NCBI GenBank assembly: GCA_965146665.1
Contig: CBCTHE010000015.1
Coordinates: forward strand, 7,025-71,024
Direction of reading: 5' to 3'
Source of the DNA: Ructibacterium sp965146665
GTDB taxonomy: Bacteria; Bacillota; Clostridia; Monoglobales; Monoglobaceae
DNA length: 64,000 bases
Shown here: piece by piece, positions 1 through 9,438 of the stretch
How positions within the stretch are numbered: position 1 is the first letter of the stretch
How the letters are laid out: each line of letters opens with the position of its first letter
Notes under the pieces: model-generated
The model's input: only the letters and a program-made list of their open reading frames with translations
Databases searched by the model: none
Told to the model about the DNA's origin: nothing
Translations under genes and position numbers: made by a program

Positions 1-3000
1 GGCGGTAACCGGTGCGTGCTTCTGACAACCGCCGGAGCCGGCGTCAGCCAGATCGCACACTCCGGCATAGGGGTTGACCTGATCGGACAGGACTATGCGG
101 TGGTGGCGCTGAACCTGTGCGCGGTCAACAGCGCGGCGGACCGTCAGGTGGCGGTGACCGATGACAGCGGCGGCAGCTATACGCTGCTGACCCTGACCGG
201 CGACGCGGTGATAGGGCCGGACGGCAAGACCCAGGTCGGGACCATCAAGGGAGAGACCTGGTACCAGCTGGCGGTGGCCGTCGATTCTGCCAAGGGCACA
301 GGAACCGTGTATCTGGACGGCAAAAAGCTGGGGGATGCGCTTCATTTGGGCGGTACGCCCACCAGCGTGGATTCCGTCATCATCTCCCAGACCGGTTCGG
401 CGGGCCACTCCGCCGCGGCACTGGTGGATGATGTGCGGGTCTGCCCGGGGGAGGCCCCGGACGGCCGGGACCAGCAGTACCCCAAGCGCGCGGTTGATTC
501 GATTGTGCTGCCCGCGCCCCAGGGTTCGGTGGACCTGCCTCTGTACCCGGCGGCGGGCGCAGAGGGGATTGAGACCTATGTAAAGGACGACTTTACAGGC
601 TATCAAACCCATCCGGACTGGCATGGCCGGGACATTCCGCCGAACTGGTATACGGGCTGGAACAACAATGGGAGATTCCAGTCGTACAGCTTTAAGGACG
701 CCCATGGGGACGTGGTACACTTTTCCGCCTCTGGATCGGGCCAGACGCCCTATATACAGCGGGAGTATCTGCACAAGGTTGTGGGCAGGGGGGATTATGT
801 GGCGCAGTTCGATATCCTCATGCCGGACGACAATTCGGCCAAGGCCTTTTCCATCGCGGACGGCAACGGAAACCTGCGCAGTGTGGTGCGGTTCAAAACG
901 GACGGTTCCATTTTGTTTGACACGGCGGGCCAGGCTACCAAAATCGGCATGAATACCCATAAGTGGATGCGCTTCGCCTGCGTCTATCATGCGGACACCG
1001 GACTGTACGACGCCTATCTGGACGGCCAGATGGTGCTGGAGCAGAAGGCCATGTCCGGCACGGTGGCGCCGGGGATGAGCCGGTTCAAGCTGGACCTGAC
1101 CGGGGACAGCAAGGGGGCGTCGGACACCTATGTGGACAATGTTGCCATCTATTCCGGCACAGAGCCGGTAAGCTTTGAACAGGTGCCCGCGCCCGCGGCG
1201 GATAAGTTCCCCAATACGGTGTTTGACTGGGATCCGGACTTCAGCGGAAACCTGCAAAACGCCGTGGCGCTCAAGATCGGCTCCGCCAACGCCTATGTGG
1301 GGGCGCAGCGTACCACGGCGGACCCAGGCAATGTCAATGTAAAGCCCTTTGAGGAAAACGGCGTCACCATGGTTCCGGTGCGGTTTATCGCTGAAGCCTT
1401 CGGCGCGGACGTGTCCTTTGAGGAGGCCGCGGAAACCGTGCGGATTCAGTTCGGCGGCGGTCAGAGTGAGATCCGCTTCCAGAACGGCGGGGACATTGCC
1501 TATGTCAACGGTGAGGAGATCCAGGTGACCCGGCCGGTGAGCCGGGAGGACCGGATCTTTGTCCCCATCCGATTTATTGCCGAAAAGATTGGGAAGAAGG
1601 TCTATTACAATGAGAACGGCGTGATTGTCATCGGGGATACGGAAACCCCGTTCCAGCTGCCGGAGGAGGAGAAGGCATTTACGGCCCTGACCCGGAAGCT
1701 GACCTACACATACCCCACCAAGGAACAGATCAAAAAGGATTACTATGCCCACAACGGGCTGGAGCAGGGGGAGAAGATCCAGCACCCCCGCATGTTTGCC
1801 GACGCGGATAAGCTGGCAGATATCCGGAGCCGAATCCGGACCGACGAGAACATGAAGGCCTGGTATGAAGGGGTGAAGAAAGGAGCGGAATCCGCCTATG
1901 AAACCCAGACGCCGGGATGGTATTTCGAGGCGGACGGCTCCATGCTCAGCCGCGTCCGGGAGGTCATGGATAAAATAGAGAAATGGGTCATGGTTTACCA
2001 GATGGAGACCGACCCGGCGGTCAAACAGAAATATCTCGACCGCACCTGGAAGGAGATCAGCGGCGTGGTCTTTGACTGGCCGGACTGGGATCATATGCAC
2101 TTTCTGGATCCCTCGGAGATGATGCGCTGTATCGCGCTGGCCTATGACTGGATGTATGACGGCTGGACTGAGGAACAGCGGGGCGTCATCCGGAACGCAA
2201 TCATAGAGCGTGGGCTGCAGCCGGCCTATGACAGCTATAAGGGCTATGGAAACGTCACCTGGGTCAAGCTGGAGAACAACTGGAGTCTGGTCTGCCACGG
2301 CAGCGTCATCATCGCGGCGCTGGCCCTGTTCGACTATCAGCCGGACTACTGCGCACAGCTGATGGAATGGGCCATGCACGCCTGGGAGAACGTCATGTAT
2401 CAGTTCGCGCCGGAGGGGGCGTGGGAAGAGGGCGTTACCTACTGGAACTTTGCCATTCGGTATTACGTGCCCTGTATTGACGTGATGAACTGGTTCCTGG
2501 GTACAGACTATGGATATTTTGACGATATTGAGGGGGTGAGCCGCACCGGCTATTACCCGCCTTATATGACAGGGCCCATGGGCCAGTTCAATTACCACGA
2601 CGCGGGCGAGGGCTTTGAGCGGACAGAGGCCCATTTCTGGATGGCAAAGCGGCTGAACGACCCGGATCTCGGAGGCTACCGCATGAATCAAATTCTGCAG
2701 GGCAACTCCGGCACCAGCGTCTATGATCTGCTTTGGTATGATCCCGCATACTGTAATCTGGATGTGGACCTGCCTCGGGACGGCCTGTTTGACGCCAAGG
2801 TCACAACGGCCACCTTCCGGAGCAACTGGACAGACCGCGGCGCCCTGTTCGGGGGCATCCACGGCGCCTACAACAATGTCAATCACGGCCATGTTGACGT
2901 GGGGACCTTTGTTCTGGACGCCCTGGGGGTCCGGTGGGCCTGTGATCTGGGCGCGGACGCCTATGCCCTTCCCAGCTATATGTCAAATCCCAATGTCTAC

Positions 3001-4287
3001 CGCCGCCGGGCCGAGGGCCACAACACCATTGTGGTGGATCCTCCGGGAAGGCAGCAGGGCAGCTATTTCTACGATCAGGAGCCCAATGCCACCGGTGTGG
3101 TAGAGCAGTACGTGAGCAAGGACAAGGGCGGCTATGTGGTCATGGACATTTCCCAGACCAATCAGAAGATGGCCTCCGCGAAGCGGGGCATGTTCATGCT
3201 TCCGGGCCGGGAACAGCTTCTGGTCCAGGACGAAATCGAACTCAAATCCCCCGGTGATGTCTGGTGGTTCATGCACACCCGGACGGATGTGACCCTCTCC
3301 ACGGACCGGCGGAGCGCCACGCTGACCTACGGCGGCAAGACGCTGAACGCCGCAATCGTCTCGCCGGACAGCTCGCTGACCTTTGGGGTCATGGACGCGC
3401 TTCCGCTGGAGGGCTCCCCTGTGGTGGACGGACAGAACCAGAACAAGGGCTTCCGCAAGCTCTATATCAACGGCAAGGATAAAAAGACCTTTGAAGTGGC
3501 TGTGGTGTTCACACCGCTGCCGGATCCGGGGATCCAGCCGGAGCTTCCGGACTGGCGGCCCATGGAGCAGTGGGAGGTTCCCGACGGGCCCATGCCCGCG
3601 GAGGGCAAAACCCATCTGACCGGCATCAGCCTCGACGGTCAGCCCATGGAGGGCTTCTATCAGCAGCAGAACAGCTATACGGTCAAGCTGACGCCCGGCG
3701 CGGTCAAGGCGCCAGCGGTCACCGCGGAATTCGCGGGCGGTGAGGCGGATATGCGCATCACCCAGGCAAAGGATGTGAACGGGACCGCGGTCATCAGCCT
3801 GAAGGACGGCGAAACCGGCCAGACGAAATACTATATGGTGGAGTTCGCGGTGGGCACCATGCTGGGCGTCCCGCAGGGCGTGCAGTCCTATGCCATTGCG
3901 GACGCGGTGGCCTCTGACGTGCCGCAGACTGAAAACGGAACGGAGAACGCCTATGACGGAGATGTGAACACCCGCTGGTCAGCGGAGGGTATTCAGTATG
4001 TGGACTTTGACCTGGGTGAGGAAAAGGAGGTCGGCGCGGTGTCCGTGGCCTGGTACAAGGGCGACGAGCGTTCCACAGAGTACAGCGTGCACCTGTCCCG
4101 GGACGGCAAGCGGTGGTCAGAGGTGTTCCATGGCATCAGCCTGGACAATACTCTGGACTATAATACTACGATTTTTGAACCCCAGCAGGCGCGGTATGTC
4201 CGCGTGACCGGATATGGCAATACCCTCAACGCCTGGAACAGCGTTGCAGAGACGAAAATATTCCCCGCGGTCAGCACTGAGGACTAG
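1..4287 (+). CDS. Heparinase II/III-family polysaccharide lyase, multidomain, 5'-partial
   Basis: The reading frame is open to the first base, so the N-terminus and any signal peptide lie outside the window; the first internal start is GTG at 16. Counting from there, the order is: a LamG/concanavalin-like domain (about 1-140), a second one (about 190-385), a copper-amine-oxidase-N-like stalk module with paired PVRFIAE and PIRFIAE motifs (about 440-545), an alpha/alpha-toroid lyase domain entered at HPRMFADADKL (about 590), and a heparinase II/III beta-sandwich around NHGHVDVG (956-963). A C-terminal F5/8 type C (discoidin) domain follows (about 1285-1420). ENNW (753-756) and HGH (957-959) fall where this family usually has active-site Asn and His. 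Family knowledge: beta-elimination of uronate-containing polysaccharides, probably extracellular. The substrate cannot be read from sequence. It is the first visible gene of a tight same-strand run. Confidence 0.85.
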   Translation, partial: GGNRCVLLTTAGAGVSQIAHSGIGVDLIGQDYAVVALNLCAVNSAADRQVAVTDDSGGSYTLLTLTGDAVIGPDGKTQVGTIKGETWYQLAVAVDSAKGTGTVYLDGKKLGDALHLGGTPTSVDSVIISQTGSAGHSAAALVDDVRVCPGEAPDGRDQQYPKRAVDSIVLPAPQGSVDLPLYPAAGAEGIETYVKDDFTGYQTHPDWHGRDIPPNWYTGWNNNGRFQSYSFKDAHGDVVHFSASGSGQTPYIQREYLHKVVGRGDYVAQFDILMPDDNSAKAFSIADGNGNLRSVVRFKTDGSILFDTAGQATKIGMNTHKWMRFACVYHADTGLYDAYLDGQMVLEQKAMSGTVAPGMSRFKLDLTGDSKGASDTYVDNVAIYSGTEPVSFEQVPAPAADKFPNTVFDWDPDFSGNLQNAVALKIGSANAYVGAQRTTADPGNVNVKPFEENGVTMVPVRFIAEAFGADVSFEEAAETVRIQFGGGQSEIRFQNGGDIAYVNGEEIQVTRPVSREDRIFVPIRFIAEKIGKKVYYNENGVIVIGDTETPFQLPEEEKAFTALTRKLTYTYPTKEQIKKDYYAHNGLEQGEKIQHPRMFADADKLADIRSRIRTDENMKAWYEGVKKGAESAYETQTPGWYFEADGSMLSRVREVMDKIEKWVMVYQMETDPAVKQKYLDRTWKEISGVVFDWPDWDHMHFLDPSEMMRCIALAYDWMYDGWTEEQRGVIRNAIIERGLQPAYDSYKGYGNVTWVKLENNWSLVCHGSVIIAALALFDYQPDYCAQLMEWAMHAWENVMYQFAPEGAWEEGVTYWNFAIRYYVPCIDVMNWFLGTDYGYFDDIEGVSRTGYYPPYMTGPMGQFNYHDAGEGFERTEAHFWMAKRLNDPDLGGYRMNQILQGNSGTSVYDLLWYDPAYCNLDVDLPRDGLFDAKVTTATFRSNWTDRGALFGGIHGAYNNVNHGHVDVGTFVLDALGVRWACDLGADAYALPSYMSNPNVYRRRAEGHNTIVVDPPGRQQGSYFYDQEPNATGVVEQYVSKDKGGYVVMDISQTNQKMASAKRGMFMLPGREQLLVQDEIELKSPGDVWWFMHTRTDVTLSTDRRSATLTYGGKTLNAAIVSPDSSLTFGVMDALPLEGSPVVDGQNQNKGFRKLYINGKDKKTFEVAVVFTPLPDPGIQPELPDWRPMEQWEVPDGPMPAEGKTHLTGISLDGQPMEGFYQQQNSYTVKLTPGAVKAPAVTAEFAGGEADMRITQAKDVNGTAVISLKDGETGQTKYYMVEFAVGTMLGVPQGVQSYAIADAVASDVPQTENGTENAYDGDVNTRWSAEGIQYVDFDLGEEKEVGAVSVAWYKGDERSTEYSVHLSRDGKRWSEVFHGISLDNTLDYNTTIFEPQQARYVRVTGYGNTLNAWNSVAETKIFPAVSTED

Positions 4288-4308
4288 CGGGCAGAGGAGG
4301 AGAAGCAG

Positions 4309-7300
4309 ATGAAACGGAAGCTGATTTCTTACCTGCTGGCGCTGTGTATGGCGGCGGGGCTGATTGCGCTCCCCGCCGGCCCTGTCCGGGCGGAGCAGGT
4401 GGAGACCATTTTGGCGGAGCTCCGATATGACGCGGCAACTCGGACCGAGATCCGAAAAAATGTGGACCTGTCTGACAGCACCGCCGCCTATGACGCAGAG
4501 ACAGAGGGCTGGAAGTTTATGGTCAAAGGCAAGGATGCCGGCGGCGACGGCAGCACAAAGGCCTTTGCCGCGGTCATGAGCGCGGAGCAGGGCGGCAGTG
4601 TCAGCGGTATGACGGTGACCTATGAGGTGGTCATGACGCTGAAGGACGCCGGCACAAACAGGAATTTTCAGGTGTTTTACAATGGCTCCAAGAACAAGAG
4701 CATCCTCAAAACCAATCCCAGCGGGACCTGTTATCTGCTGGGAATCGACGACAGCGACGACTATAGGTTCAGTCCGCAGAACGGACACAAATACCGGTTC
4801 ACCTATACCTTTGACCTGGCCGCGCAGAAAGTCACGGCCTCTGCTGCGGACCTGACTGACGGCGGGACGGAGGTAAAGCGGACGCCGGAGACGGAGACCG
4901 GATTTGACAATATTGTCAAGTTTAAGCATGAGTTTTCCCCCAAGCAGGCGGATGGGGAAAAATATACCTATCTCCATAGCGTCAAGGCCTATACGGTGTC
5001 GGACAACAGCGTGGAGATTGACCAGGAGGTGATGAGTGTCCTGCCCCCCTGTGCGGGCGACCCCATTTCCGTTCCGGTCAAGGTCACCGGCGCGGTTCCT
5101 GACCGGGTGGAACTTTTGGTGAACGGCGCGGTGACGGCGGAGGCGGATGCGCCCCCCTTTGCCCTTGCTGTTCCCCGCGCGGAGGCCGGGACCTGCCGGC
5201 TCCGCCTGCGGGCCTATTACGGCGGCATGTCTTTGGATTCAGAGGAGCTGACCATTGAGGTCCCAATGCAAAAAAGGACAGCAGTCTACCGCAACGATTT
5301 TAACGACAGTGATTTGAAGAACGCGGGACGAAACGGAAGGACGGACTTTGTACAGCGGAACGGCGGGGAGGCGGGGGATCTTGCCTTTGAGATGACCAGC
5401 TATACGGAGAACGGAAACAAAAACGCCTCGCACTTTGCCTATAGCTTTTCCCCGGCCCTCACCCCGGAAAACACCGGGAAATTTGAGATTGCGCTGGACA
5501 TGATTCCCGGCGAAAAGGGGACGCAGCGCGGACTGGAGATCAAATTTCTGGACGGAGAGACCACGGCGGAGGATCTGATCCTGTTCCGGTTTAAGGCAGA
5601 CGGTTCCTGGGCATTTGCGGGCGGAAGCAAGAATGCCCAGTACAAGCCCGGAAGCACCTATCACATTGAGATGGTCATTGACCAGATCGACAATTCCTAT
5701 GACTGCCTCCTGCTGGAGGACGGCAAGCTGCTGTACAAAGACCGTGGCCTGACCCTGGCCACCAAGAGCGGGGCGGCAGGCAAACCAATTTCCCGCCTCA
5801 AGATCCAGCAAAACGGAGAAGAGGACGGTGCCAGCTGTCAGATTGATAACGTCGGCATCTGCCGATATGAGGAAATCAAGGAGGTCACCATCACGGAGAC
5901 CCATGCAATGGCCTCCCCGGACGGGAGAGTCACAGGAAGCTTTCTGCTGGACTCTGAGGGGAGCGTCTGGTACAGCGCGGCCTATGACGGGAAGCCGGTG
6001 CTGGAACAGGCGGCGCTGGGGCTGGAGCTGGACGCGGCGGGCGGCGGTCCGCTCTCCTCCGGGTTTACGCTGGAGCGCGAGGAGCCTGTCACGGTAACCG
6101 GCAGCTGGGCGCCCTTGTACGGCACCAAAGCCGAATACCCGGAGAACTATACCCAGTATACCTACCGTATGACCGAAAACGGCAGCGGGCGTCAGCTGCA
6201 TATCCTGTTCCGGCTGTACAATGAGGGGATGGCCTTCCGGTATGTGATACCGGAACAGGCGGGACTGGACAGCGGGTATGCCATTCTTGCGGAGCAGACG
6301 GAATTCCGGCCCGCGGGAGACCCGGAGGTCTGGTATCAGACCAAGACCGAAACCATTCCCTATCACAAGAAGCTCAGCGCAATGGGCAATCCCACAGGGA
6401 TCCGGCGCCCTATGACCCTGCTCTTTGAGGATGGGACCGGCGCCGCTATTGTGGAATCGGATATGTATGGCTTTGCCAGAATGCACATGGATAAAACCGG
6501 CGGCAATACCTTTCGGTCAGCCCTGGCCGGCAGTGTGTCGGTCAAGGCGGCGGCCGCCGCGCAGTCCCCATGGCGCGCGGTGATTCTGGGCACCAGTTCC
6601 GGCGATGTGCTGGAAAAGGGGTATCTGGTGGAAAATTTGGCGCCGGAGCCCTCCGGCCCGGAATATGAAGATGTGTCCTGGATCACGCCGGGCAAGGCGG
6701 TCCGGGTGGCCAACGGCTTTTCTTACGAGAATGCGGTGAAGCATGTGGATTTTGCCGTGGACCGGAATATGCAGTATATCATGTTTGACGGCGGCTGGTA
6801 CGGGGACGAGGGCAGCGGCGAGTCCGATCCCCGCTATCCAACCAACGACGCCGTGACCGGAAAGCCCATGGATATGAAGGCCATCTGCGGCTACGCCCAC
6901 GCCAAGGGAATCAAGGTGGTGGTCTATATCAACAACCGGGCGATCTTTGAGGAATACCTCTACAACAGCAAGAACGGCCGGCCCGCCCCCCGGTATACCA
7001 CCGAGGAACTGCTCCGGTATCTGAGCGAATGGGGCATAGACGGTTTAAAGCCGGGCTTTGTGGACTGTGATACCCAGCAGGCGGAGATCTGGAATCTGGA
7101 TCTGGCCCGGACTGCTGCCAAATACCATATGACTGTCAACACCCACGACCTCTATGTCCCGGCGGGAACCAACCGGACCTATCCCAACTTTGTGGGAGCG
7201 GAGGGGATCTGGGGCGACGAGCATCCGGACATCACGGCGGCCCGTGACCTGACCCATTTTTTCACACGGTATGTACAGGGGCCGGCAGACCATACCTGGT

Positions 7301-9369
7301 GCTGGTATAACTATCGGGTGTCCAAGACCTTCCGGCTTGCCTCCGCAGTCCTCAGCTATTCACCTCAGCAATACCAGTTCTGGTACGAAGGCCCCCAGAA
7401 TTACACCAAGGCCGATGAAAAGGAACTGCAGTTCTGGAAGGATGTCCCGGCGGTTTGGGACGACACCAGGGTGCTGGAGGGTGAGATCGGGAAGTATCTG
7501 ACCATTGCCAGAAGGAGCGGGACGGACTGGTTCCTGGGCTCTGGGAGCGCGGTGAACCGGGAGCTTTCCATTCCCCTGGACTTTCTGGGCAGCGGCCAGT
7601 ACATTGCGGAGATCTATCGAAACGGCCCGGACGACTATTTTGACATTACGGTGGCCGATCCCAATGATCCGGTCAGCGCCAAGACAGTAAACGGAAAAAG
7701 GGACACTGTGATCACAGAGAAAAAGCTGGTGAGTCAAAGCGATACGCTGACCTGCTCCATGAAGGATTCCTTTGGGTATGCGGTCCGATTCAAACCCGCC
7801 ACCCCGGAGGAAATTGCCAAGCTGAGCTATGTGGAAATCATCTCCCCCATCAGCGGTTCTTCTATGGAGCCCCAAGATATTACATTTCAGGTGAGCGTCG
7901 GCGAAGGGGTACAGAAGGTGGAGTATTACAGCGACAGCCGGTTGATCGGAACGGCGGACACCGCCCCCTTTGCCTTTACCTGGCCCAATCCGGGAGAGGG
8001 GATGTACTCTGTCACCGCCAGAGCCTATTATGCAGGCGGCGCGGTGGCGGAGACAGAAGAGCCCACAGTGGTGGGCCTTGCCAGTATGAGCGAGGCCGCG
8101 GTGCTGGATCTGAATTTCAATGACGGATCCTATACCGGGGTGGATATTTCAACCGATACCAAGCAGATCGTCCCCAAAAGGGAGACGGAGAAGGAGGACC
8201 TGGCCGTCAAGATTACCACGGTACCCGATGGGGGCGATAACGCCCGGGCGCATCAGCTGAACTATGTGCCGAATCCGGCGCTGACCGCCTCCACCGGAAA
8301 GCGTATCAGACTTCAGGCGGACTTTCTGTTCCAGGACAATCAGACCCGGCGCGGACTGTTCGAGCTTCGCCGCGTTGCGGCTTCGGGACAGCAGGACAAT
8401 CCGATTCTGGTGAATCTGGACGGAGGAAATATCAGCGTCAAGGGCGCGGCGGCGTCGGTTCCCTACCGGGCGGACGCGGTCTACCGCATCAAAATTGTGC
8501 TGGATATGCAGACTTGGCGGTTTGACTGTACCATAACAGAGGAAGGCAAGACCATTTTCCAGGAGGCGGGTCTCTCCATGGGGAGCGCGGATTTCACCAA
8601 ACTGGAGCGGGTCAAGTGCCAGCAGGAGATCGCAGCAAAGGGGCTTGCGGAGAGCGTCATGTTTGTGGATAACTATCAGGTGTACCGAAGTGTGGCCGCG
8701 CCGGAGGTGAACGGCTATACCTTCACGGACGCGTCGGGCGGGACCTCTGCGGATGCCGCCGCGGCGCCGCTGGAGACCCGGGAGATCCGGCTCACCTTCA
8801 CCTCGGACATGAAGGCGGCGTCATTGAAGGAAAATGTCAGGATGGTGCGGATGACGGACGGCGCTCCCGTGGCGTTTGAAGGCGTCTGCTCCGGTACGGA
8901 CTATACACTGACGCTGGGGTCCGCTTTGGACCCGGACACGGCATACCGGATTTATTTTGACGGGGCCGAGGATAAAAACGGCGTCCCGGTGATTAAGGGG
9001 TATTTCGCGCGGTTCCGAACGGAGAAACAGCCCTTTGGACTGGATTCCTTCCTGTGCATGGCCGGAGACGGCTATGTGAGCAGTGTTTCCCAGATTTCGG
9101 CCGGCCAGGAGGTGCGGGTCATGCCCGCGGTCCGGAACGAGACGCAGGAGACTAGGAATTTCACGGTGGTGGTCTGTGTCCACAGTGCGGACGGCGCTTT
9201 GCGCGGCGGCGCGGCAGAGCGGTATTCGCTGGGGCCGGGTCAGACCCTGCACAACGCCGCAATCAGTTTTACGGCCTATGCGGGCATCAGCGCCGCGGAC
9301 ACGCTGGAGGTATATGTCTGGGACGGACTTCGGACCATGCGTCCCCTGTCCCTCCCGCGGAGCTTTTGA
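4309..9369 (+). CDS. Secreted glycoside hydrolase family 97 enzyme with Ig-like and LamG-like modules
   Basis: A 1686-aa exported protein preceded by GAGGAGG. A signal peptide with core YLLALCMAAGLIALPAG ends near VRA (about residue 28). A surface module (about 30-240) and Ig-like domain (about 245-320) are followed by a LamG-like region. GH97 N-domain starts near ASPDGRVTGSF (about 530). The GH97 barrel runs from about 790 (MFDGGWYGDEG) through DGLKPGFVDCD (about 911, where retaining members carry the nucleophilic Asp) to GAEGIWGDEH (about 963). GH97_C follows, then a second Ig-like domain (about 1190), another LamG-like domain and a C-terminal domain ending VWDGLRTMRPL. GH97 members are alpha-glucosidases or alpha-galactosidases; the Asp-containing motif leans to the retaining branch, but this is inference. 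It starts 22 bp after the upstream lyase and is probably cotranscribed. Confidence 0.88.
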   Translation: MKRKLISYLLALCMAAGLIALPAGPVRAEQVETILAELRYDAATRTEIRKNVDLSDSTAAYDAETEGWKFMVKGKDAGGDGSTKAFAAVMSAEQGGSVSGMTVTYEVVMTLKDAGTNRNFQVFYNGSKNKSILKTNPSGTCYLLGIDDSDDYRFSPQNGHKYRFTYTFDLAAQKVTASAADLTDGGTEVKRTPETETGFDNIVKFKHEFSPKQADGEKYTYLHSVKAYTVSDNSVEIDQEVMSVLPPCAGDPISVPVKVTGAVPDRVELLVNGAVTAEADAPPFALAVPRAEAGTCRLRLRAYYGGMSLDSEELTIEVPMQKRTAVYRNDFNDSDLKNAGRNGRTDFVQRNGGEAGDLAFEMTSYTENGNKNASHFAYSFSPALTPENTGKFEIALDMIPGEKGTQRGLEIKFLDGETTAEDLILFRFKADGSWAFAGGSKNAQYKPGSTYHIEMVIDQIDNSYDCLLLEDGKLLYKDRGLTLATKSGAAGKPISRLKIQQNGEEDGASCQIDNVGICRYEEIKEVTITETHAMASPDGRVTGSFLLDSEGSVWYSAAYDGKPVLEQAALGLELDAAGGGPLSSGFTLEREEPVTVTGSWAPLYGTKAEYPENYTQYTYRMTENGSGRQLHILFRLYNEGMAFRYVIPEQAGLDSGYAILAEQTEFRPAGDPEVWYQTKTETIPYHKKLSAMGNPTGIRRPMTLLFEDGTGAAIVESDMYGFARMHMDKTGGNTFRSALAGSVSVKAAAAAQSPWRAVILGTSSGDVLEKGYLVENLAPEPSGPEYEDVSWITPGKAVRVANGFSYENAVKHVDFAVDRNMQYIMFDGGWYGDEGSGESDPRYPTNDAVTGKPMDMKAICGYAHAKGIKVVVYINNRAIFEEYLYNSKNGRPAPRYTTEELLRYLSEWGIDGLKPGFVDCDTQQAEIWNLDLARTAAKYHMTVNTHDLYVPAGTNRTYPNFVGAEGIWGDEHPDITAARDLTHFFTRYVQGPADHTWCWYNYRVSKTFRLASAVLSYSPQQYQFWYEGPQNYTKADEKELQFWKDVPAVWDDTRVLEGEIGKYLTIARRSGTDWFLGSGSAVNRELSIPLDFLGSGQYIAEIYRNGPDDYFDITVADPNDPVSAKTVNGKRDTVITEKKLVSQSDTLTCSMKDSFGYAVRFKPATPEEIAKLSYVEIISPISGSSMEPQDITFQVSVGEGVQKVEYYSDSRLIGTADTAPFAFTWPNPGEGMYSVTARAYYAGGAVAETEEPTVVGLASMSEAAVLDLNFNDGSYTGVDISTDTKQIVPKRETEKEDLAVKITTVPDGGDNARAHQLNYVPNPALTASTGKRIRLQADFLFQDNQTRRGLFELRRVAASGQQDNPILVNLDGGNISVKGAAASVPYRADAVYRIKIVLDMQTWRFDCTITEEGKTIFQEAGLSMGSADFTKLERVKCQQEIAAKGLAESVMFVDNYQVYRSVAAPEVNGYTFTDASGGTSADAAAAPLETREIRLTFTSDMKAASLKENVRMVRMTDGAPVAFEGVCSGTDYTLTLGSALDPDTAYRIYFDGAEDKNGVPVIKGYFARFRTEKQPFGLDSFLCMAGDGYVSSVSQISAGQEVRVMPAVRNETQETRNFTVVVCVHSADGALRGGAAERYSLGPGQTLHNAAISFTAYAGISAADTLEVYVWDGLRTMRPLSLPRSF

Positions 9370-9386
9370 TCCTGAGAGGGGAAAGC

Positions 9387-9414
9387 GGCGGCGGGCTTCT
9401 GCCGGCCCGCCGCC
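9387..9414 (+). repeat. Intergenic hairpin between GH97 and LamG-like genes
   Basis: A perfect 10-bp G+C stem (9387-9396 with 9405-9414) and an 8-nt loop sit in the 69-bp gap. No U-tract follows, so it is not a standard terminator. It may stabilise the upstream mRNA or tune expression within the operon. Confidence 0.6.
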
Positions 9415-9438
9415 GAGAGTTGAAAGGAGAGAAAAAGC

